Part shown: positions 1 to 5,326 of the stretch, one piece after another
Position numbering within the stretch: position 1 is the first letter of the stretch
How the letters are laid out: the number at the start of each line of letters is the position of its first letter
NCBI GenBank assembly: GCA_013815505.1
Contig: JACDGA010000117.1
Coordinates: 1 to 5,974, forward strand
Reading direction: 5' to 3'
DNA from: Acidimicrobiia bacterium
GTDB lineage: Bacteria > Actinomycetota > Acidimicrobiia > Acidimicrobiales > Ilumatobacteraceae
DNA length: 5,974 bases
Program-made: the position numbers and the translations under genes
The notes under the pieces: generated by a model
Database searches by the model: none
Seen by the model: only the letters and a program-made list of their open reading frames with translations
Told to the model about the DNA's origin: nothing

Positions 1-526
1 CGTCGATGAGTCCGTCTCGGTCCACGGCGGGCTCGCCACGGAACGGTCCGAGCAACGCCGCCGCACGCACCTCGTCGAGCATCGACGCAGCGACATCGCG
101 ATCGACGGGAGCGGGGCGGAACACCACGTCGCCCACCACCTCGGCGCTGATGCCACCGATTCCGAACATCAAGGTTGGGCCGAACAGCTCGTCGCGCACG
201 ACGCCGGCGATGAGCTCGCGGGCGCCACGAATCATCGGTGCGACGAGGACGCCGACGTCGCCGTCATCGTCGGCGGCTGCGCCGAGTAGCTCGAGTGCCG
301 CGACCCGCACCGCCTCTTTGTCGGTGAGTCCCAGGCGGACGAGCCCGCGCTCGGTCTTGTGCGCGATCTGGTCGCCGCAGAGCTTGGCGACCACGGGGAA
401 CCCCATCCCGGCCGCCGCCGCAACCGCTTCGTCCGCTGTCGCCACGACCGCCTCCAGTGGCATTGGGACTCCTGCGTCGGCGAGCAGCGACTTCGAGTCC
501 GCTTCCGAGAGCGTGCGCCTGGACAC
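1..526 (-). CDS. ATP-grasp subunit of ADP-forming acyl-CoA synthetase (beta-type), 3' end off window
   Basis: The visible 175 residues match the ATP-grasp (ATP-grasp_5) domain of NDP-forming acetate/acyl-CoA ligases. Those enzymes interconvert acyl-CoA + ADP + Pi with acid + CoA + ATP in the cytosol. Seen in order: LSEADSKSLLADAGVP (residues 6-21), FPVVAKL (43-49) with a nucleotide-site Lys, IAHKTERGLVRLGL (54-67), APMIRGARELIAGVV (96-110) and FGPTLMFGIGGISAEVVGDV (115-134). His56, in the HK motif, sits where beta subunits carry a phosphorylatable His; this alignment is from memory. The domain begins at the N-terminus, directly after the stop of the thioesterase gene. The protein is therefore a separate beta subunit, or a beta-first fusion, rather than the common alpha-beta fusion. 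No CoA-binding alpha subunit is visible; it may lie beyond position 1. I chose GTG at 526; an in-frame GTG at 535 is equally possible, and neither has a clear ribosome-binding site. Family is confident; the acyl substrate is unknown. Confidence 0.88.
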   Translation of the reverse strand, partial: MSRRTLSEADSKSLLADAGVPMPLEAVVATADEAVAAAAGMGFPVVAKLCGDQIAHKTERGLVRLGLTDKEAVRVAALELLGAAADDDGDVGVLVAPMIRGARELIAGVVRDELFGPTLMFGIGGISAEVVGDVVFRPAPVDRDVAASMLDEVRAAALLGPFRGEPAVDRDGLID

Positions 527-554
527 GGCCGCCACGGTAGCGACGCCGTGACTG

Positions 555-998
555 CTACGAGGCGACGTGGTACGTCAGCATTGCGGCCCCGACTGCCTTG
601 CCGCTCGGCTCGGCGGTCGCCTCACTGCGACAGAACGAGACGGTGCGGCCGCGACGCGTGACCCAGCCCTCTGCGACGATGTCCTCGTCGCGTACGGCGC
701 CGAGGTACTGGAGCTGCATGTCGACGGTGGAGAAGCGGGCCTCTCGCGCCAGCGGCGCCCCGACGGCGGGCACCATGACCGAGTCGAGGATCGTGGCGAT
801 CGCGCCGCCGTGCACGATCCCGCCGGCCTGCAACAGCTCGGGACGGAACGGCAGGCGCATCCTGCAGTAGTCGACGCGCACGTCCTCGATCACGAGGCCG
901 ACGAGCTGGGGGAACAGTGTCGTGCCCGGCCGCGCGAACTTCATCCATCGCGCCCTCGTCTCGTCGTCGAGAAGGGCGAACTCGTCGGCTCGCGTCAT
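555..998 (-). CDS. PaaI-like hotdog-fold acyl-CoA thioesterase
   Basis: This 147-residue protein has the normal length of a single hotdog domain. The signature is the central helix start IVHGGAIATILDSV (residues 61-74): His63-Gly64-Gly65 and Asp72 fit the HGG(x)nD pattern of PaaI/YbgC-related thioesterases, where the acidic residue is usually catalytic. Later strands are visible as STVDMQLQYLGAV (90-102) and VAEGWVTRRGRTVSFCRSEA (108-127), the latter being the typical 'G.v.hrGrt...a.' strand pair. Such enzymes hydrolyse acyl-CoA to free acid and CoA in the cytosol, normally as dimers or tetramers. It starts 25 nt after the TetR gene stop and ends 19-28 nt before the ATP-grasp gene, so it is probably co-transcribed with both. 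ATG at 998 is the first start in a frame that gives the full domain; its upstream purine run is weak. Substrate cannot be told from sequence. Confidence 0.9.
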   Translation of the reverse strand: MTRADEFALLDDETRARWMKFARPGTTLFPQLVGLVIEDVRVDYCRMRLPFRPELLQAGGIVHGGAIATILDSVMVPAVGAPLAREARFSTVDMQLQYLGAVRDEDIVAEGWVTRRGRTVSFCRSEATAEPSGKAVGAAMLTYHVAS

Positions 999-1023
999 GC
1001 GGCGACGATAGGAAGTGGGGTCC

Positions 1024-1662
1024 TCACTCTACGAGTGCAGCGCGGAAGAAGTGGAGCACGTGCTCACGACGCTCCTGCAGCAATTCGGTGCTGAGCGGGT
1101 CGACGTCGAGCAGCCCCTCGACGAAAGGAGCGTCCGAGAACCAGCTGAGCAGCGCCCCGTAGCCTGTGATCAGCAGCTGACGCGGCTCGTGGTGGCGGAA
1201 CGTACCGGCGGCCATCTCACGCTCGAAGTACTGCACGCTGCGGTTGAACATCGGTCGCAGCACAGCGGCGATGTCGAGCGTCAGGTGCGACCCGCCGTCG
1301 AGCGCCGCCCGGCGCACGAGCCGCACATAGTGGGCGTTGCCGGCGAAGTAGTCAAACCCGGCCTCGAGCACGAGCTCGACCTTTTCCCAACCACGCTGTG
1401 GATCGACGACCGCGGCGTCGAGCCGGGCGAACCAGTCCGAGAGCAACCGCTCGAACACCTCTTGGTAGAGCAGCTCCTTCGCCGGGAAGTGGTGGAGCAG
1501 GCTCGGTCGACGGATGCCGACCTCGGCGGCGATGTCGTTGAGCGACGTGCGGTCGTAGCCGTTGGCGGCGAAAAGGGTGACCGCCGCGTCGAGGATCTGC
1601 TCGCGCGTCGAGCCAAGCGGTCGCTGCGGGACGGTCACATCGATCCAGCGTACCGCTGCCAC
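1024..1662 (-). CDS. TetR/AcrR-family transcriptional regulator
   Basis: This 212-residue protein is of normal TetR length. The N-terminal DNA-binding domain is clear: STREQILDAAVTLFAANGYD (residues 18-37), then the helix-turn-helix TSLNDIAAEVGIRRPSLLHHF (39-59) and the AKELLYQEVFERL stretch (61-73) that opens the ligand-binding domain. The remaining ~140 residues are helical and divergent, as usual for the ligand-sensing and dimerisation part. It is the first gene of the minus-strand unit with the thioesterase and the ATP-grasp subunit, so an acyl-CoA or carboxylate ligand is a reasonable guess, not a demonstrated one. A perfect inverted repeat lies 13-28 nt upstream of the start, suggesting autoregulation. 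I chose GTG at 1662, preceded by TAGGG at about 8 nt; an in-frame GTG at 1638 (giving VTVPQRPLGSTREQ) would also leave the whole domain intact. Confidence 0.92.
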   Translation of the reverse strand: MAAVRWIDVTVPQRPLGSTREQILDAAVTLFAANGYDRTSLNDIAAEVGIRRPSLLHHFPAKELLYQEVFERLLSDWFARLDAAVVDPQRGWEKVELVLEAGFDYFAGNAHYVRLVRRAALDGGSHLTLDIAAVLRPMFNRSVQYFEREMAAGTFRHHEPRQLLITGYGALLSWFSDAPFVEGLLDVDPLSTELLQERREHVLHFFRAALVE

Positions 1663-1674
1663 GCTGTCGCCCTA

Positions 1675-1690
1675 CCGACCAGTAGGTCGG
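1675..1690. promoter_or_regulatory. perfect inverted repeat, candidate TetR operator
   Basis: CCGACC-AGTA-GGTCGG is a perfect 6-bp inverted repeat with a 4-bp spacer. An overlapping shifted repeat, CCTAC(6)GTAGG, spans 1671-1686. Size and symmetry fit the short palindromes bound by TetR dimers. It lies 13-28 nt upstream of the TetR start. On the plus strand it falls just upstream of TACACT, and on the minus strand just downstream of TGTAAG. One bound dimer could therefore block both transcription directions. No binding is shown; assignment is by position and symmetry. Confidence 0.55.
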
Positions 1691-1696
1691 CCCCCT

Positions 1697-1702
1697 TACA
1701 CT
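1697..1702 (+). promoter_or_regulatory. -10-like hexamer TACACT
   Basis: The hexamer fits the TAnnnT pattern of actinobacterial housekeeping promoters. It ends 8 nt before the ATG at 1711, a spacing that would put the transcription start at or beside that ATG (leaderless transcript) or give a leader of about 95 nt for the gene at 1805. No good -35 box is visible upstream, where the inverted repeat lies instead. Confidence 0.35.
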
Positions 1703-1710
1703 GCCGCCGC

Positions 1711-1797
1711 ATGCGCAGCGTGCTCCTCGCACTCCTCGTCGGGTCGGCCATCACGATGCTCGCCGACAACACATCGCCCGCGCGGGTGGCACGATGA
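1711..1797 (+). CDS. possible 28-residue hydrophobic peptide
   Basis: A short frame encodes MRSVLLALLVGSAITMLADN followed by TSPARVAR. Residues 3-17 are hydrophobic, after one Arg at position 2, as in a short membrane segment or the start of a signal peptide. The stop is 7 nt before the next gene's ATG and overlaps the purine-rich ATGAGGG that could serve as that gene's ribosome-binding site, so the two could be translationally coupled. In favour: the -10-like hexamer ends 8 nt upstream of the ATG. Against: there is no ribosome-binding site, the frame is very short, and chance frames are common in GC-rich DNA. I do not recognise the peptide and treat it as a weak candidate. Confidence 0.25.
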   Translation: MRSVLLALLVGSAITMLADNTSPARVAR

Positions 1798-1804
1798 GGG
1801 CTGC

Positions 1805-2203
1805 ATGAACATCGTCGCCGCCGTCTTCACGGAGAACTTCGAGATGCGCCAGGCCCCAGGGCCCTCGACGCGCATCGATCTCACGGGGGTGATGTTCTCC
1901 ATGGCCGCGCCGTCGCCGGCTCCTGTCACCATCACTCCCCATCTCGTCGCACTCATCTTCTGCCCGGAGGGCGAGGACGGCAGCGGCGTGTTCGAGGTCA
2001 TCTTCCGCCGCGGTCTCGGCGAGGACGACGAGCAGGTCGCGCGCAACGTCAGCCCGTTCACGGTCGAGCCCGGCAAGTTCACCTATCGGCTGGTGCGCGG
2101 CGAGCTGGAGTTCGACGACTACGGCCAGGTGATCGCCCATTGCCGTGTCGACCAGGGCCCGTGGCACCTCGTGCCGTTCACGCTGCTGCCCCCTGCTGCA
2201 TAG
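1805..2203 (+). CDS. hypothetical protein, 132 residues, likely soluble beta-rich
   Basis: I do not recognise this protein with certainty. It has 132 residues, no signal peptide, no membrane segment and no catalytic motif that I can name. Alternating hydrophobic stretches suggest a beta-sandwich: NIVAAVFTENFEM (2-14), STRIDLTGVMFSM (21-33), PHLVALIFCPEGE (45-57), SGVFEVIFRR (60-69), KFTYRLVRGELEF (92-104) and GQVIAHCRVDQGPWHLVPFT (108-127). The layout (an N-terminal 'vaavFTEnfe' strand, an 'iDLtGv' strand, and a closing 'Y..v.vdg..l..PF.l' pair) resembles small uncharacterised families such as DUF6941; that likeness is tentative. ATG at 1805 is preceded by GAGGG at about 5 nt, which supports this start over the upstream extension of the frame, whose composition looks like shadow coding. 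It ends 15 nt before transketolase on the same strand, so the two may be co-transcribed. Confidence 0.75.
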   Translation: MNIVAAVFTENFEMRQAPGPSTRIDLTGVMFSMAAPSPAPVTITPHLVALIFCPEGEDGSGVFEVIFRRGLGEDDEQVARNVSPFTVEPGKFTYRLVRGELEFDDYGQVIAHCRVDQGPWHLVPFTLLPPAA

Positions 2204-2206
2204 CGG

Positions 2207-2212
2207 TACCAT
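2207..2212 (+). promoter_or_regulatory. -10-like hexamer TACCAT before transketolase
   Basis: TACCAT ends 6 nt before the GTG start of transketolase, and no Shine-Dalgarno sequence is present in the 15-nt gap. A TAnnnT box at this distance is the arrangement expected of a leaderless transcript beginning at the GTG. No convincing -35 box is seen. The alternative is simple read-through from the upstream gene. Confidence 0.35.
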
Positions 2213-2218
2213 CGCTGC

Positions 2219-4216
2219 GTGTCCTCGCAGTTGACCGCCGAACAAGAGTCCCAGGCGATCTCGTTGATCCGCGGGATGGCGATGGACGCACCGCACCTCG
2301 CCAACAGCGGGCACCAGGGCACGGCGATGGCGCTCGCCCCGCTCGCCCACGCGCTGTTCTCGCGCGTGATGAAGATCGACCCGGGCGAACCGCTGTGGCC
2401 CGACCGCGACCGCTTCGTGCTGTCCAACGGACACGCCTCGATCCTGCAGTACTCGATGCTGTTCCTCACCGGTCTCGGCGTCGACGTCGCCGATCTCCGC
2501 GCGTTTCGCTCCTACGAGTCGCGCACACCCGGTCACCCCGAAGCGATGCACACGGCGGGGGTCGAGGCCACCACCGGTCCCCTCGGCCAGGGCTTCGGCG
2601 ACGCCGTCGGCATGGCGATCGCCGAGCGCGTGCTGCGCGACGAGTTCGGGCAGGACCACATCGATCACCACACGTTCGTCATCGCCGGCGACGGCTGTTT
2701 CATGGAGGGCATCAGCCACGAGGCGGCGTCGCTCGCCGGGCACCTCGGGCTCGGCCGGATGATCTGCGTCTACGACGACAACCACGTGACGATCGACGGC
2801 GTGACCGAGCTCGCATACAGCGACGACGTCCCCGCGCGGTTCCGCGCATACGGCTGGGACGTCGTCGAGCTCGGCGAGATCGCCGACGACATCGACGCGC
2901 TCGAAGCGGCGCTACTGGCTGCGAAGGACGTGACCGAGCGTCCCAGTCTGCTCGTCCTGCGCTCACACATCGGCGCTCCGTCGCCCGACCACACCGACGA
3001 TCCGAAGGCCCACGCGGATCCGTTCGACGACGACGACATCCGTCGCACGAAGGAGCTGATGGGCATCCCCGACGAGCCGTTCTGGGCACCCGCTCCGCTC
3101 GTCACCGCCTATCGCGACCACGTGAAGGATCGCTGTGCGGACGACGTCGCGGCGTGGTCGACGCGACTTGCCGAGATGGACGACACGACACGCGAGCGTT
3201 GGGACGCGGCATGGAGCTCCGACCCGGGCGTCCCGGGTTGGACCGACCTGCTGCCCTCGTGGGATCGTGACGCCGATCCGATCGCCACGCGAGTCGCCGT
3301 CAACGACGCAATCAACGCCACCGCCGGGTCGCTGCCCGGTCTCGTGTCGGGTGCCGCCGACCTCACGGGCAACACCGGCACGAAGCTCGCCGACGCACAG
3401 GCGCAACGCGTCGACCAGCCGGGCGGTCGCCAGCTCTACTTCGGTGTGCGCGAGCACGCCATGGGCGCAGCCCTCGTCGGGATGGGCCGCCACGGCGGCA
3501 TCCTGCCGGTGGGCGGCACGTTCTTCGTGTTCAGCGACTACCTCCGCCCGACGCTGCGACTCGCCGCGATGTCGAAGGCGAAGGCGGTGTTCGTGTTCAC
3601 GCACGACTCGGTCGGCGTCGGTGAGGATGGTCCGACGCATCAGCCGGTCGAGCACCTCGCGGCGATCAGGGCGATTCCTGCGCTGCAGGTGATCCGTCCC
3701 GCGGACGCCAACGAGACTGCCCAGGCGTGGCGGATCGCCGCCACCCACGACGGGCCGACCGCCCTCGTGCTGAGCCGTCAGACGCTGCCGGTGTGCACCG
3801 ACGGCAGTGCGGTCGAACGCGGCGCCGCCGTCGTCGCCGAGCCCGACTCCGGGGTGGGGCTCGATCTCGTGCTCGTCGCGACGGGCAGCGAGGTGTCGGT
3901 CTGTCTCACCGCCGCCGAACACCTGGGCGAGCATGCGATCGGCGTGCGCGTCGTCAGCATGCCGAGCTGGGACCGGTTCGAACGCCAGGACGAGGCGTAC
4001 TTCGACGAGATCTTCCCTGGCGACGTCCCCGTGCTCTCCGTCGAGGCGGCGACGACGTTCGGCTGGGAGCGCTACGCCGACGACTGCATCGGCATCGACC
4101 GCTTCGGCGTGAGCGCACCCGGTGCGGAGGTCCTCGACCGCCTCGGTATCAACCCCGATCACGTCACGGCGCGCGCCCTCGCGCTGCTGGCACTCGACGA
4201 CGACGAAGGAGATTGA
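2219..4216 (+). CDS. tkt: transketolase
   Basis: This 665-residue protein has full bacterial transketolase length. It is a thiamine-diphosphate (ThDP) and Mg-dependent cytosolic enzyme that moves two-carbon ketol units: xylulose-5-P + ribose-5-P to sedoheptulose-7-P + glyceraldehyde-3-P, and xylulose-5-P + erythrose-4-P to fructose-6-P + glyceraldehyde-3-P. Seen in order: HLANSGHQG (26-34) with His32; RFVLSNGHAS (65-74) with His72; TPGHPE (103-108); the ThDP/metal motif GDGCFMEGISHE (157-168) through YDDN (185-188); KAH (263-265) with the pocket His; GVREHAMG (409-416) with catalytic Glu412; THDSVGVGEDGPTHQPVEHL (461-480) with His462 and His474; LSRQ (518-521); and the C-terminal domain LVATGSEV (552-559) and RVVSMPSWDRFE (577-588). 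Oddities: SGHQG replaces the usual SGHPG, and KAHADPF replaces the usual HGxxLG loop. GTG at 2219 gives the expected N-terminus. Transaldolase follows after 3 nt. Confidence 0.97.
   Translation: MSSQLTAEQESQAISLIRGMAMDAPHLANSGHQGTAMALAPLAHALFSRVMKIDPGEPLWPDRDRFVLSNGHASILQYSMLFLTGLGVDVADLRAFRSYESRTPGHPEAMHTAGVEATTGPLGQGFGDAVGMAIAERVLRDEFGQDHIDHHTFVIAGDGCFMEGISHEAASLAGHLGLGRMICVYDDNHVTIDGVTELAYSDDVPARFRAYGWDVVELGEIADDIDALEAALLAAKDVTERPSLLVLRSHIGAPSPDHTDDPKAHADPFDDDDIRRTKELMGIPDEPFWAPAPLVTAYRDHVKDRCADDVAAWSTRLAEMDDTTRERWDAAWSSDPGVPGWTDLLPSWDRDADPIATRVAVNDAINATAGSLPGLVSGAADLTGNTGTKLADAQAQRVDQPGGRQLYFGVREHAMGAALVGMGRHGGILPVGGTFFVFSDYLRPTLRLAAMSKAKAVFVFTHDSVGVGEDGPTHQPVEHLAAIRAIPALQVIRPADANETAQAWRIAATHDGPTALVLSRQTLPVCTDGSAVERGAAVVAEPDSGVGLDLVLVATGSEVSVCLTAAEHLGEHAIGVRVVSMPSWDRFERQDEAYFDEIFPGDVPVLSVEAATTFGWERYADDCIGIDRFGVSAPGAEVLDRLGINPDHVTARALALLALDDDEGD
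3222..3238. repeat. 7-3-7 GC-rich inverted repeat inside tkt
   Basis: ACCCGGG-CGT-CCCGGGT is a perfect 7-bp inverted repeat with a 3-nt loop. It encodes the DPGVPG segment around residues 335-340, in the linker between the ThDP-binding and pyrimidine domains. It is probably a by-product of Pro/Gly codons in GC-rich DNA and has no T-tract, so it is not a classical terminator. Confidence 0.4.
4206..4211 (+). promoter_or_regulatory. ribosome-binding site AAGGAG for transaldolase
   Basis: A strong Shine-Dalgarno AAGGAG lies 8 nt before the ATG at 4220, inside the last codons of transketolase. It fixes the transaldolase start and implies translation coupled to transketolase. It is the only strong ribosome-binding site I see in the window. 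Confidence 0.85.
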
Positions 4217-4219
4217 TCT

Positions 4220-5326
4220 ATGGATCGCCTCAAGGACCTGCACGACGAGTACGGACAGAGCCCATGGCTCGACAACCTGACTCGCGGCTATCTCACATCG
4301 GGCGCGCTCGATGAGTTCATCGCCCGCGGCGTCCGCGGTATGACCTCCAACCCGACGATCTTCGCCAAGGCGATCGCCGCCGGCACCGACTACGACGACC
4401 AGTTCCGCGACCTGGCCAGCGACGAGCACCCGATCATCGACGACTACTGGGAGCTCGTCCTCGACGACATCAACGGCGCTTGCGACGCGTTCGCCGCCCT
4501 TTACGAGTCCTCCGACGGCGGCGACGGCTTCGTCAGCGTCGAGGTGGATCCGGGGCTCGCCCGTGATGCTGGAGGGACCGAGGAGGCGGCGCGTGGGTTG
4601 CACCAGCGACTCGGTCGACCGAACGTGATGGTGAAGATCCCGGCGACCGAGGAAGGACTCGGGCCCGTCCAGGCGATGATCGCCGAGGGCCGCAACATCA
4701 ACATCACCCTGATCTTCTCGCTCGCGCGCCACCAGGCGGTGATGGAGGCGTACGTCGCCGGTCTCGAGCAGTACGTCGCCGCCGGCGCCGAGGACCTCTC
4801 GCGGGTGGCCAGCGTGGCGAGCTTCTTCGTGTCGCGCGTCGACACCGAGGTCGACCGGCGACTCACCGAGATCGGCACCTCGGAGGCGCTGGCGCTGCGC
4901 GGCAAGGCAGCGATCGCCCAGGCCAAGCTCGCCTACCGGCAGTTCACGACGATGTTCAGCGGCCCCCGCTGGGAGGCCCTGGTCGCCAAGGGAGCGCGCG
5001 TCCAGCGACCGCTGTGGGCGAGCACGTCGACGAAGAACCCCGACTACCCCGACACGGTCTACGTCGACAACCTGATCGGCCCGCACACCGTCGACACGCT
5101 TCCCGAGCCGACGCTCGAGGCGTTCGACGAACACGGGACGCTGGCGAGGACCGTCGACCTGGACGTCGACGAGGCGCAGGGCACGTGGGCGGCGCTCGAG
5201 CATGTGGGCGTCGACATGGACGACGTCGCCGTACGAATCGAGACCGAGGGCATCGACAGCTTCGCCAAGAGCTTCGACGAACTCATCGACACGCTGACGA
5301 CCAAGGCAGCCGAGCTGACGCAGTGA
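4220..5326 (+). CDS. tal: transaldolase
   Basis: This 368-residue protein has the length of the actinobacterial/cyanobacterial class of transaldolases. It transfers a dihydroxyacetone unit from sedoheptulose-7-P to glyceraldehyde-3-P, giving erythrose-4-P and fructose-6-P. Seen: SPWLDNLTR (14-22) with catalytic Asp18; RGMTSNPTIFAKAI (39-52); VSVEVDP (105-111); VMVKIPAT (136-143) with Schiff-base Lys139; GRNINITLIFS (157-167) with the catalytic Glu/Thr network nearby; VASFFVSRVDTEVD (199-212); QRPLWASTSTKNP (262-274); and DTVYVDNLIGPHTVDTLPE (278-296). The C-terminus ends soon after the conserved part (DELIDTLTTKAAEL), so it is not the transaldolase-glucose-6-phosphate isomerase fusion known in some bacteria. 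The start is set by AAGGAG at 8 nt, 3 nt after the transketolase stop, so the pair forms a tight operon for the non-oxidative pentose phosphate branch. Its stop abuts the stop of the converging gene. Confidence 0.96.
   Translation: MDRLKDLHDEYGQSPWLDNLTRGYLTSGALDEFIARGVRGMTSNPTIFAKAIAAGTDYDDQFRDLASDEHPIIDDYWELVLDDINGACDAFAALYESSDGGDGFVSVEVDPGLARDAGGTEEAARGLHQRLGRPNVMVKIPATEEGLGPVQAMIAEGRNINITLIFSLARHQAVMEAYVAGLEQYVAAGAEDLSRVASVASFFVSRVDTEVDRRLTEIGTSEALALRGKAAIAQAKLAYRQFTTMFSGPRWEALVAKGARVQRPLWASTSTKNPDYPDTVYVDNLIGPHTVDTLPEPTLEAFDEHGTLARTVDLDVDEAQGTWAALEHVGVDMDDVAVRIETEGIDSFAKSFDELIDTLTTKAAELTQ

Larger units (their letters stand above)
1663..1804. promoter_or_regulatory. divergent intergenic control region
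   Basis: This 142-nt stretch separates the minus-strand TetR operon from the plus-strand genes and is the only sizeable non-coding gap in the window. It contains the inverted repeat at 1675-1690, a plus-strand -10-like hexamer TACACT at 1697-1702 and a minus-strand -10-like hexamer TGTAAG (1700 down to 1695). It also holds a possible 28-codon ORF at 1711-1797. I see no convincing -35 hexamer on either strand. Promoter calls are inference from hexamer shape and position only. Confidence 0.5.

Noticed and set aside
6..551. A plus-strand frame rich in Ser, Thr, Ala and Pro at the left edge
   Set aside because: The opposite strand encodes a well-conserved ATP-grasp domain. The Ser/Thr/Ala-rich text is its shadow, not a secreted or mucin-like protein.
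1015..1797. A 260-codon plus-strand frame covering the TetR gene
   Set aside because: It is antisense to a clear TetR regulator and lacks any motif. Only its last 28 codons fall outside that gene and are listed as a weak candidate.
1751..2785. A 344-codon open frame on the minus strand
   Set aside because: It runs across the 132-residue gene and the start of transketolase and has composition typical of an antisense shadow, with no domain recognised.
3222..3238. GC-rich hairpin in transketolase considered as a terminator or regulatory stem
   Set aside because: There is no T-tract and it sits in a continuous coding frame encoding Pro/Gly codons. Chance repeats of this kind are common at this GC content.
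2140..3270. A plus-strand Arg-rich frame overlapping the start of transketolase
   Set aside because: It is out of frame with transketolase, is extremely Arg/Pro-rich and shows no domain. It is a shadow.
2963..5203. A 746-codon open frame on the minus strand opposite transketolase and transaldolase
   Set aside because: It lies antisense to two certain enzymes. Its translation is Arg/Val/Asp/His-rich low-complexity text with no recognisable domain. Long antisense frames are expected in GC-rich genes with strong third-position bias.
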